A DNA stretch of 64,000 nucleotides from Dendrolimus kikuchii (Eukaryota; Arthropoda; Insecta; Lepidoptera; Lasiocampidae). The position numbers were made by a program, and so were the translations under genes. Location of the stretch: positions 1,590,001-1,654,000 of the forward strand of contig CM034414.1 in the NCBI GenBank assembly GCA_019925095.2, in the 5' to 3' direction. The notes under the pieces are model-generated. The model saw only the letters and a list, made by a program, of their open reading frames with translations, searched no databases and was not told the origin of the DNA. Shown here in pieces: positions 55,073 through 64,000 of this stretch. Every line of letters starts with the position of its first letter. Position 1 is the stretch's first letter.

Positions 55073-55540
55073 TACATCAATAAATTGATGGATGAAACGT
55101 GACGCAACAATAACTTAGTTGATTTTTGGTATTTAATTGTTTTTTTTTTTTACTTTAAATTAAACTCACATTAAAAAACCTAACAACCTAAAAAAGAAAT
55201 AAAATGAAAGTTTGGGAGAAAATCTGGAGATAAATACCTTAATGCATGCAGGTATAGTACGTTGACGACGGAAGGGCCCTAATGTACTTATACTAGTTCA
55301 GAATAAGCTAAATTACATCGAGCCTTTGCCGCCATTTTGTTGTAAGTGACATTTTGACAGTTTTATTTTAAGACTTTCTGTTTTAGTTAGATTAGAGGCT
55401 ACTGAATCAAAAGCTGTAAGTAAGACGTTGATCGTGTCTATAATGTTCGAGAGTTATCTAAGATCCACTCATCAGCACTTGACTTGGTGACATTGGGACC
55501 AATTCAGGAGTATATTATTTTGAATAAATAAAAATGTAAA
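55073..55540. other. unassigned intergenic DNA
   Basis: No supported gene or repeat. Confidence 0.4.
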
Positions 55541-55597
55541 ATCGTTAATATTTTCTTAAGTTTTCGCGACTTGTATACATAATAAAACTACGTTTTA
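55541..55597 (+). repeat. dispersed repeat shared with the 19.2 kb foldback
   Basis: ttttcttaagttttcgcgac and gtatacataataaaactacg match 19211-19262. It abuts the LINE directly. Confidence 0.7.
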
Positions 55598-55617
55598 ACG
55601 GTACACTAATCATATAA

Positions 55618-58600
55618 CATTTATGCAATATTACATGTCTCCATATTTATTACACTCATCTCCAGGCTCTCTTTCTACATATACTACACGTCGAACAAAC
55701 ATATCTTATAAAATTCAATATTGACATCATATCTGAATCAGATAAAGTCCTCAATATAAACTGCCATAATATCGAAAGCCTGGAAAAATGTAGTGAATAC
55801 GTTCCAAACACAAAATCTAATTGGAAACTACTAACGTTTAATATTAGAAGTATATCAAAAAACTTTGATGAATTTACAGTAGTTCTGGGGCGCCTAAAAA
55901 TTGAATTTGATGTTATTATTCTTACAGAGTGTTGGTTAAATGAATATATGACCTTACCATCTCTATCAGGATATAATTCATACAGAACAAATAAATACAT
56001 AAACAAAAGCGGTGGGGTTACTGCGTATGTTAAAAATTCATGGGATGCTACAGTATCTGAACCAACAATTGAAGATTGTAATTGCCTAGAAATAGACCTG
56101 TGCCCTACTATCACTATACTTGGGGTGTATCGATCACCATCCTTTACATCTTTGGAGTCTTTTCTCTTTTCCCTTGATCAGTTACTGAAAAGTGTCAGTA
56201 CAAAGCAACGTTTAATTCTTGCAGGTGATTTAAACATAAACATAAACGAAATTACACTCAATGAACAAAGTTCTGACTATCTCAATATGCTAGCAGGACA
56301 CTTCTTAATACCTGCAATTACTAAACCAACAAGATCAAATGCATGTCTAGACCACATCTTTGTAAAGAATCCAAATGACGAATTAGGTACAGGAGTAGGT
56401 TTAATAGCCCACACAGATATAACTGATCACAGACTGTGTATGTTATACTTACCCTTTTCCCCAAAAAAACCTTTTAAAAAACATCGGACGAGATTAGTCA
56501 CGAATTACTCCGCTGTAGCTGACTCATTAGAACAGATAGATTGGTCAACTATAACTAAAAGTGAGGACGTCGATAATGCAACGATTCTATTTCAAAACTA
56601 TCTAAGTCAGTCAATCTTAAAAAATACAAAAGAAATTGTTATTCCAAGGACCAAATACAACCTCAAACCCTGGATAACTCCCGGCTTAATGAGGTGTCAA
56701 AGGAATCGTGACTCCCTACATCTTCAATCAAAAAAAGATCCGACTAACGTAGTCCTAAATATAACATATAAAAGATATCGCAACTTCCTGAATAAGCTTC
56801 TCATGAAGATCAAGACTTCATATGAAAATCAGCAACTGTCAAAATATTGTAACAATCCCAAAATGCTTTGGCAAACGATAAACAATATCTGTAATTTATC
56901 TAAATCCCGCAATACACCAACAGAATTAATTAGACCTGATAATCCAAACGACTCACTAAATGACTGTAACAGATACTTCGCAAACGTTGGTAGCGCCCTG
57001 GCAAACCAAACACTAACCAAACTAAACTGCACAGAGACCACCCTCGCTTCTGACATTAAAGCCGATAATTCTCCACTCCATTCGTTACTCATGTACCCTA
57101 CTGATGAAGAAGAAGTGGGCTCATTCATCAATGAGCTCAGGATAGGTAGCGCTCCTGGTGCAGATAACTGTGACCCCCTTCTAATTAAAATGATAAAGCC
57201 TATCATAATACAACCTTTTACCCATATATGCAATCTCAGTTTAAGCACTGGAAAATTCCCGGATAAGTGGAAACTAGGCCAAATATCGCCAATTTACAAA
57301 GGTGGTGATAGAACCCTCCCTAGCAACTACAGGCCAATCACCTTATTAAGTGTATTCTCAAAGTTACTAGAGAAAGTAGTTAACAAACGGCTTGTCGATT
57401 TCTTGGAAAAATACTCTCTTATCTCTGATAAGCAGTTCGGATTTCGGCAGAATATATCAACAGAAGATGCCGTCCTAGCTCTAACAAAGTCAATCGCCAC
57501 ATCCCTGGACCAAAATCAATGTTGCCTAGGTGTATTCCTAGATTTAGCGAAAGCTTTTGACACGGTCTCGATTCCCATCCTCCTTAGTAAACTAAATCAT
57601 ATTGGTGTAAGAGGTATAAGTCACGAATGGTTTAAAAGCTACCTGAGTAATCGCTGTCAATTTGTTAAGGTGGGATCGCATTGTAGTGAACAGCATACAG
57701 TAAATTTTGGAGTACCCCAAGGCAGCATTTTAGGACCTACACTATTCTTAATATATATTAATGAACTGCCGAAAATTCCGATCCAGGGCGCTAACATAAT
57801 ATGTTATGCAGATGATACGGTTGTATTATTTAACAACAAATCCTGGGAGTCAGTGTTTAAAACAGCTCAGACAGGCTTAACCGACATCAGTAAATGGCTA
57901 AACAATAACCTACTAACATTAAACACTAAAAAAACTAAATATTTAACGTTTCATAAAACCCGTGCTTCCCAACCTCGTACGCATCCTAAATTATATCTGT
58001 CGCACAGCCTAAGCTCTTGTATACAGTCCTCTGATCATCCCCCGTCGATCGAACACACCACATCTATTACGTACCTTGGTATCCAACTAGATGAAAAATT
58101 AAATTTCAAAAGTCATATTACATCCCTATCTAAAAGAGTCAGAAAAACCATTTACATAATGAAATCCCTCTGTAGCTGTGCGACACCAAAAACTTTAAAA
58201 ATGGTTTACTATGCGCTGTGCCAGTCGTTACTTCTATACTGTCTTGCTGCTTGGGGAGGAATCCCAAAAACAAACATTATAGAGGTAGAACGAGCACAGC
58301 GAGCAGTACTTAAAGTTATGCATAAAAAACCGTACAGATATCCCACCAATACACTATACATAGAAAGTGACGTTTTGACAGTCCGACAACTCTATATTTG
58401 CAAGGTAGCCACAGCAATTCATAAACAAAACCTAAATGCCCCTAACTTCCAATACCTCAGCTCCCGTAGAATTTATAATATACCCTTACCTAAAATACAT
58501 ACAACCTTTGCCAAACGCCTTCCTCCATATATCCATATATCCATTTATAATAAAGTATGCCAAAACACACCCTCCGCCAAAGAAATGTCAGCACCAAAGT

Positions 58601-58671
58601 TTAAACACCAAGTTAGTAAATGGTTAAAAACATTAAATTACAGTGACACAGAAAGCACAATACTAAACTGA
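55618..58671 (+). CDS. Jockey/CR1-type LINE ORF2: endonuclease and reverse transcriptase
   Basis: Encodes the enzyme that nicks target DNA and copies the element's RNA into the nick (target-primed reverse transcription). The frame is open for 1017 codons from 55618. The first ATG (55948) is too late, because the endonuclease motifs FNIRS (55837) and TECWL (55924) precede it, so the true start is lost or non-ATG. Endonuclease continues with GDLNI (about 56224) and TDH (about 56422). Reverse transcriptase: PIYKGGD, NYRPITLL (57325), FLDLAKAFDTV (57535, first catalytic Asp), GVPQGSILGP (57709), YADDTVVLF (57805, catalytic pair), TYLGIQLDEKLNF (about 58070). The thumb and C-terminal region run to WLKTLN. 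No stop or frameshift interrupts the domains. The ORF1 gag-like gene and 5' UTR are absent. Clade (Jockey, Daphne or CR1 group) is judged by eye only. Confidence 0.93.
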   Translation, partial: HLCNITCLHIYYTHLQALFLHILHVEQTYLIKFNIDIISESDKVLNINCHNIESLEKCSEYVPNTKSNWKLLTFNIRSISKNFDEFTVVLGRLKIEFDVIILTECWLNEYMTLPSLSGYNSYRTNKYINKSGGVTAYVKNSWDATVSEPTIEDCNCLEIDLCPTITILGVYRSPSFTSLESFLFSLDQLLKSVSTKQRLILAGDLNININEITLNEQSSDYLNMLAGHFLIPAITKPTRSNACLDHIFVKNPNDELGTGVGLIAHTDITDHRLCMLYLPFSPKKPFKKHRTRLVTNYSAVADSLEQIDWSTITKSEDVDNATILFQNYLSQSILKNTKEIVIPRTKYNLKPWITPGLMRCQRNRDSLHLQSKKDPTNVVLNITYKRYRNFLNKLLMKIKTSYENQQLSKYCNNPKMLWQTINNICNLSKSRNTPTELIRPDNPNDSLNDCNRYFANVGSALANQTLTKLNCTETTLASDIKADNSPLHSLLMYPTDEEEVGSFINELRIGSAPGADNCDPLLIKMIKPIIIQPFTHICNLSLSTGKFPDKWKLGQISPIYKGGDRTLPSNYRPITLLSVFSKLLEKVVNKRLVDFLEKYSLISDKQFGFRQNISTEDAVLALTKSIATSLDQNQCCLGVFLDLAKAFDTVSIPILLSKLNHIGVRGISHEWFKSYLSNRCQFVKVGSHCSEQHTVNFGVPQGSILGPTLFLIYINELPKIPIQGANIICYADDTVVLFNNKSWESVFKTAQTGLTDISKWLNNNLLTLNTKKTKYLTFHKTRASQPRTHPKLYLSHSLSSCIQSSDHPPSIEHTTSITYLGIQLDEKLNFKSHITSLSKRVRKTIYIMKSLCSCATPKTLKMVYYALCQSLLLYCLAAWGGIPKTNIIEVERAQRAVLKVMHKKPYRYPTNTLYIESDVLTVRQLYICKVATAIHKQNLNAPNFQYLSSRRIYNIPLPKIHTTFAKRLPPYIHISIYNKVCQNTPSAKEMSAPKFKHQVSKWLKTLNYSDTESTILN

Positions 58672-59099
<428 letters not shown>

Positions 59100-59613
59100 G
59101 ACAAAACAAAAAATCTATTTGGAATTTCAAGAATACAATCGCAGACATATCAAAGCATCCAATGTTTGACTTCCTAGCCTGCTTCGTAGTTTATTGCCAA
59201 CATAAGTAGCAGCTGAAAACTACACTGGTAGGAAGAATAGACAATTGATATGTTGTTTCTAAGTGATATCCACGAACTGCTCCATTTTCAAACAGGCTCA
59301 TTTCACGTCTAAAGGTCATTGTCAAGTCGTAAACTGTTTGTGGTAATCCCGAGATTAGTCAAGAGCAGACCCGGGATTTTCGGGGCCAAAAAACGGCCGG
59401 GATCCCGGGATTGTATTCTCTACTCATAGGTGATGGCAAATTTACATATATTATGTAAATCAATCAATCTTTTTTTGTAAGACTGAAGTTTATACACATG
59501 TTATACGATTATTTATGTACAGTACATTCTACCACATAGTGGTATGAAAAATGACTTAAATACTAAAATTGAATTTACACAAATATTCTAAAATTCAGAA
59601 ACATGTCAAATAA
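59100..59613. other. unassigned intergenic DNA
   Basis: No supported gene. 59370-59415 has a GC-rich stretch with ccgggatcccggg, a perfect palindrome. Confidence 0.4.
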
Positions 59614-59790
59614 TCCGTGCAGGAGCGGAGAAAGAATACGGTTTCCTGCTGCCGGGAGGCCTGTCGTAGGAGGCGACTAAGCAACCCACAGCCGGGTGGT
59701 AGGGCATTTGCCCGACTGGATGGCTACCACCCCCTGGTTTAAAGTATGTCGCCATAACAACCTTGAGTTGTGTTCCGGCATTAGTGAAGC
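59614..59790 (+). mobile_element. SINE-B, 3' half missing
   Basis: From atccgtgcaggagcgg to ccggcattagtga. It joins directly to a LINE C-terminal fragment. Confidence 0.85.
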
Positions 59791-59935
59791 CCACAGTGAA
59801 TTTTCTTGCGGGTACATTTATAATTTCCGTTGGCAAAGAGTTATAAATAACAGAAACCATATAAATACAGTTCCTTCTGAAAAGATCTCGGAATACAGGG
59901 CGGCAAAATAAAGTAGAAACTAATAGGGGCGCCAC
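59791..59935 (-). pseudogene. LINE reverse transcriptase C-terminal fragment
   Basis: The minus strand reads DLFRRNCIYMVSVIYNSLPT followed by EIINVPARKFTVGF, matching the YN.LP..I...P...FK motif of Jockey/CR1-like ends. Confidence 0.6.
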
Positions 59936-60218
59936 TTACGCAAATTTGTCTAAACTCTAGCAACCCCAATATTAGGCCATGAGTAATTTCGACACTTACT
60001 AGTAATTTTTAGTACGACATCAAACATCGTGTAAGTATCAAATTGCTTTTCTTACGATGTACGCATTTTGTCAACAGCATATAATGTTTAATTTAATAAT
60101 AGTGACTTTAATTCTGACTAAACACCTTGTAATAGTTAACAGAACAATTATTTGATTAAAAGAAGCTAAACTAATCATTACAAACCTATCATGTCAGCTG
60201 TTCTTTGGTAACTTTTTA
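59936..60218. other. unassigned AT-rich DNA
   Basis: No supported gene or repeat. Confidence 0.4.
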
Positions 60219-60341
60219 TTTTATTTTTTATTGCAGGAGTTCAGCAAACAGGCAGACGGCCCGCTTGATGGAAAACGGTTACCATCGTCTATGGACATTT
60301 GCAACACCAAAGGTGCTATAAATGCGCTGCTGCTCTCTTAA
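60219..60341 (-). mobile_element. SINE-B, strongly 5' truncated
   Basis: Only the 3' 120 bp (poly(T) to gctgctgctctcttaagggg) is present. Confidence 0.85.
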
Positions 60342-60568
60342 GGGGCAAATTATAAAGAAAACTTAACTATCTAACTATATATAATTTAACTATCGTCAAA
60401 TTATAAAGAAAATATTTTTGCTTCAATTTCCACTAGACATTCTTGGTAAACTTTAAAAATCATTGCTCACGTGAACCTTGGTATTGTTACATGCTTATTT
60501 CGTCATTTTTTTAGACTCAGATCAGTTAAGACTAAAATAACATGGATAAATTTGCTTTGTTTATGATT

Positions 60569-60832
60569 TTTTTTATGTTTAAGGCTTGGCAACTAGGCCT
60601 TTAAACTAGGCGCCGTTGTATTGTAGGCTACAATCGACGTCATTCAACGGAGTTCTTGTGAAAACTCGAAAGGCCACATTTGACTATACAGTTCACATTT
60701 CTCACAAAAACGCATAATTACTACTCAAAAACTATTAATATCCTACAACTATTGTTCATTTTAGAAAGATTTTACACATTTTTAGATAATAAAACTGCAC
60801 AGCATAACGTTCAGTTCCCGCCAAAAACTCTT
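60569..60832 (-). repeat. Repeat-K copy 3
   Basis: aaggcttggcaactaggcct at the left (element 3' end) and cagttcccgccaaaaactc at the right (5' end). It preserves the empty SINE-F site. Confidence 0.75.
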
Positions 60833-61186
60833 GTTTATGATTCACTAGCCTTGACTACAGATAGAATAGAATATTGCCAGAAGGCAAAAAAATTGTCAAT
60901 TTGTGATTTTCTAGACATTTTGGTCGAGTTGTACTTATTTATAATTTTATACTTAATTACAACAACATCTACTTTTAAATATTTTAGCTATGAACTTAAA
61001 CAAGAACGCAGCCTCCTTACTCAAAGAGTGGCTTAGAATAATATTTATTTATCTATTATGCAATGACGAGTCTGGCAATAATGTCCTTCTGCTTGATTGG
61101 GTTTGGACTTATTGGTTAGGTTACTAACACCTGTTCTTTTACAAGTAAAAGTATTAATATTTATTAGCCAATCGTCTGGTAGATGT
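60833..61186. other. unassigned DNA
   Basis: The longest ORF of the area (60680-61036) begins inside Repeat-K and has no recognised domain. Confidence 0.4.
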
Positions 61187-61310
61187 CTACGTGACCAGAA
61201 GACTGGTTTATACTTCGGGCAACGCTTAGCGTTGCCATTCAGCGAGGCAACGTGGCCAGTCTTGTGCACGTTTCCAACTGACAGCGGTCTGGTTTATAGT
61301 TTAATTTTAG
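61187..61310 (+). pseudogene. LINE-P C-terminal fragment
   Basis: gaccagaagactggtttata and ggcaacgcttagcgttgcca translate in two frames to DQKTGLYFGQRL and IQRGNVASLVHVSN-like, indicating a frameshifted QRISIAIQRGNAAS domain. Confidence 0.62.
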
Positions 61311-61839
61311 TTCGTACATATAGTTTATTTTTAGTTCAGTTTATTATTTATTTTTAATAATAAGTTGTATTTTTTCAAAGTTAGTTTAGTAACTATTTAT
61401 AAAATAAATAAAATATATATTAACATAAAAAAAGAAACTATTGTTAGGAAATATACTTTCGTAGCATCATTAACGACATAATTTTTCAAATCGACCGAAA
61501 AAGATGTCGGACGCGAAACTTGAGTTAAAAAAAGGCTTAGAGTAGAAACAAGAAATACTTTTTTTAACAAGTTCTAAGTGCCTTACGCTGTTAGCGGGGC
61601 AAGTTTGACAAACTCTGACCTCAGACGATTTTTTATACGCCTACCCTACACTGTAGAAATCTTGTTGTTGGGTAACGTCGCCATTTTACTAATAACGCCT
61701 TATATGTATAATCGTTATGTCCGTCCGTCTGGATGGATATGGACTTTAATCTACACACATAAATAATATTGAATTGACTGTTTGTAATGTCGTAATAACA
61801 GCTTTTTACAAAATGCTTAGGAAAGTAAGTATATACGGT
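61311..61839. other. unassigned DNA
   Basis: No supported gene or repeat. Confidence 0.4.
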
Positions 61840-62231
61840 ACTTATATAAAAAAATCAATTTTTATCTGTCCGTCTGTCTGGAGGTTATAAGGAGTAATTT
61901 AGGCTACTCTTTTTAAGTTTCATACATACATACATAACTTCACGCCAGTTCCCTTGCGGGGTAGGCACGAACAACCGAGCGCCATTTAGGCCCATTCTTA
62001 CACACCTCACTTGCTTCTTTGACATTCATAACTTTGTCATGCACGCTCGTCTGTTCTTAAGGCTCCTGACATCACCCTCCGCTAGTACACGATCAATTTG
62101 ATCATGGAAGGTGTGTCGTGGCCTTCCACGACTTCTGCATCCATCCACTTTTGCATTGTATATCTGTTTAGTCATTCTTTTTAAGTTTCCGCGAATAAAA
62201 TCCATGGGGACGAAGTCGCGGGCACAGCTAG
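61840..62231 (+). mobile_element. Helitron interrupted by LINE-A
   Basis: The left end is approximate (tgtccgtctgtctggaggtt). The right end is ggacgaagtcgcgggcacag, then CTAG|T at 62228-62232, with the gacgaagtc hairpin. LINE-A splits it at tttttaagtttc. Confidence 0.72.
61922..62177 (-). mobile_element. LINE-A with 12-bp target duplication
   Basis: Flanked by tttttaagtttc (61910-61921 and 62178-62189). The codon run is broken by a 1-bp deletion (ataactttgtc). Confidence 0.92.
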
Positions 62232-62299
62232 TAATAAATATAAGTACACAAACATATTTTTGAGGCGGTAGGCCGCGTTTGACGTGACTGCTTATTATA

Positions 62300-62420
62300 A
62301 AAATGAATTGTAACAATATGCATATGTCAGAAAACTGCCTAAGTGGTGCTTGCGTTCCGGCCAGGATTTGAACCCGCGCCCTTTGAGTCTGGAACGCGTG
62401 CGTTAGTTATTACGCTACTT
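62300..62420 (-). mobile_element. SINE-H head, tRNA-derived
   Basis: The minus strand shows a B box GGTTCAAATCC (62364-62374), perfect for Pol III, and an A box-like tagcgtaataactaacgc. Homologous to 23296-23410 but with a different 3' part. Confidence 0.8.
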
Positions 62421-62438
62421 TATTATTTATATATAATA

Positions 62439-63006
62439 CTAGCTGTGCCCGGGACTTCGTCTGCGTCGATATTTTTACGGAACCCTAAAAAAAAGTTTTT
62501 TTTTATTGCAGGAGATCAGCAGACAGGCAGACGGCCCACTTGATGGAAAGCGGTTACCATCGTCTATGGACATTTGCAACACCAAAGTTGCTACAAATGC
62601 GCTGCTGCTCTCTTAAGGGAAACTGGAACCTGGTCACTAATGCCGGAACACAACTCAGGGTTGTTATGGCGGCATATACTTTACACCAGGGTTGGTAGCC
62701 ATCCAGTCGGGCAAATGCCCTACCACCTGGCTGTGGGTTGTTAAGTCGCCTCTTACGACAGGCCGCCCCAACGCGGGAAATTGTATTCTTAAGTTCTTGT
62801 AAGTTAAGTTACTCCTTATGACATCAGCTATATGCTAGTGAAAGTTCGTCAAAATCAGTATAGCCGTTTCAGAGATTAACCGGCAGACAAAAATTTTAAA
62901 AATTGCAATTTCCGAATCTCCTGTTGCGAATTATACCCCCTGATTTTTATTACATTCTTCTGTTGACATTACAAACAGACACTTCAATTTTATTTATCTG
63001 TATAGA
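62439..63006 (-). mobile_element. Hel-6 Helitron interrupted by SINE-B
   Basis: A|CTAGctgtgcccgggactt at the left and ctgtataGA|T at the right. The internal phrase ccgtttcagagattaaccgg lies right of the SINE-B. Confidence 0.8.
62490..62795 (-). mobile_element. SINE-B within Hel-6
   Basis: Poly(T) to gggaaattgtattctt. The last 25 bp of the 5' end is missing or altered (ccaacgcggg). Confidence 0.87.
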
Positions 63007-63279
63007 TTATGCTTTTGATAAGTTATCACTTAAAGCAATAAGCTTTTCAACCCTCGATATTCATTTAAAGCAGTTCGAAATATGGTTAAAAATTTGCAAT
63101 TTTACCAAAAACATGTATTTCACAAAAATACGACAAACATATCTACACTTACAGTTGGTAATGCAAATATGGTGTTGAGCTGCTATAATTATACTCTTGG
63201 GTGTATAGGGCGAGAGCTTTGTGATAAGCGGAGCGGGCGCGGAAAGCGGGAATTTAACTTGTATTTAATTGTTTTTAGA
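63007..63279. other. unassigned DNA
   Basis: Small ORFs only. No recognisable domain. Confidence 0.4.
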
Positions 63280-63400
63280 CATAGGCATAGACAAAAACTT
63301 TATTGTTCACTAAAACAAAAGTTCATAAGATAATAGTTACTTGGTAGAATAAAAGGCGGCCTTACCGCTAAAAAAGATCTCTTCCAGGCAATCTGACTCA
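63280..63400 (-). mobile_element. LINE-J 3' UTR
   Basis: Contains caaaaactttattgttcac and ggcggccttaccgctaaaa, agatctcttccaggcaa. The hairpin is weakened by point changes. Confidence 0.65.
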
Positions 63401-63815
63401 AAGGAAATCCTTAAATTATCTGTAATTATTATGCAACAAAGAACAAGAAAAAAAAATAAAAAATAAAAATGACATACATGAACAGCAGATTACAGTCTAA
63501 AGTATTGTAAACTAGTAAATACATTATTGCGTAAGACTAACATAATGATTCCCAAGTGATTTTTTTATGCTACTGTTGTAACTGGGATAATTTTATAGTT
63601 ATTGACCGTGCTATGTAATTGTAGCGATGGATTTAATGCTTTATTTGTGATGCGTTATTGTTATCTATTGTTAATGACGTTTTAATATCGACAAATAACG
63701 TATGTATATATATTTTTTTTTTAAATAAATTAAATTAGTTTAATACTTTTAAATTGTTTTATAACCACTAGTAATAAGGATTATTGTTATTTAATATACA
63801 GTACAAGCGATTAGA
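63401..63815. other. unassigned AT-rich DNA
   Basis: No supported gene or repeat. Confidence 0.4.
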
Positions 63816-63890
63816 GACTGTGTAACAAATCGCTGCTAGATGGGAGCGTGCCCAGAAGGCTGGCTGCATTGCCGCGCTGTATGGCGATGC
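63816..63890 (-). pseudogene. LINE-P C-terminal stub
   Basis: The minus strand reads SIAIQRGNAASLLGTLPS. Only the last 25 codons are present. Confidence 0.6.
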
Positions 63891-64000
63891 TTATTTATTT
63901 ATATATTTAATTCAGGAAAACATATCATGATTTTATAAAGATTCCGTATTCATCAAAATGGCTAGGAAATCCCAAAACCAATGAAGTTACTTAAAATATT

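Noticed and set aside
55656..56114. 152-codon minus-strand ORF
   Set aside because: Antisense shadow of the LINE endonuclease region.
56829..57248. 139-codon minus-strand ORF
   Set aside because: Antisense shadow of the LINE reverse transcriptase region.
60680..61036. 118-codon ORF
   Set aside because: It starts inside Repeat-K and has no recognisable domain.

Overview
This is a repeat-saturated, AT-rich piece of an insect nuclear genome, most likely from a moth or butterfly (Lepidoptera). The case rests on many short non-autonomous Helitrons that end CTAG|T in the lepidopteran Lep1 style, on non-LTR retrotransposon 3' ends with short tandem-repeat tails, on tRNA-headed SINEs, and on the absence of any bacterial gene organisation (no operons, Shine-Dalgarno sites, rRNA or CRISPR). 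No confident single-copy host protein gene was found. One small spliced reading frame (22711-22933) is a possible host microprotein gene.

Family names below are local labels. LINE-A: about 24 copies of the last 60-460 bp of one non-LTR element, ending in (TATG)n. LINE-G is a distant relative of LINE-A. LINE-P encodes a C-terminal domain with the motif FVPFAVETLG. LINE-J has a 3' UTR with a small hairpin and a variable microsatellite tail. LINE-R1 is an R1-like 3' end. SINE-B: about 30 copies or pieces of a poly(A)-tailed 307-bp retroposon. SINE-F and SINE-H are tRNA-derived SINEs with recognisable Pol III boxes. Hel-1 to Hel-8 are non-autonomous Helitrons (A|TC...CTAG|T). Repeat-K and Repeat-T are unclassified dispersed repeats. 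There are two complete solo LTRs with 4-bp target duplications, one LTR fragment, one internally deleted Tc1/mariner element and a MITE family.

Layout: 1-5.8 kb holds LINE-A, SINE-B and Helitrons around a (TA)n tract. 5.8-12.9 kb holds two solo LTRs, an interrupted SINE-B with a MITE, and Repeat-T. 13-19.4 kb holds Helitrons, a roughly 180-bp tandem array and a foldback. 20.4-25 kb holds a reverse transcriptase pseudogene inside LINE-A, the candidate microprotein gene, SINE-H and a Helitron inside a Helitron. 26-33 kb is dense nesting. 34-38.6 kb holds Helitron nests, a palindromic SINE-B pair, the Tc1/mariner remnant and R1-like DNA. 38.7-50.4 kb holds further LINE/SINE copies and two tandem arrays with 485-bp and 256-bp units. 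50.4-55.5 kb is the emptiest stretch. 55.6-59.1 kb holds the only long intact gene, a Jockey/CR1-type LINE ORF with endonuclease and reverse transcriptase. 59.6-64 kb returns to nested repeats.

The features act as layers rather than as a pathway. Older Helitrons and LINE fragments serve as targets for younger SINE-B, LINE-A, SINE-F and LTR insertions. Several insertions can be dated relative to each other because a paralogous empty site lies in the same window. No undescribed cellular system could be demonstrated. The most unusual signals are covariation in a SINE-B hairpin, a palindromic SINE-B pair sharing a private variant, repeated hits on one target site, tandem arrays built from transposon pieces, and the small spliced ORF.
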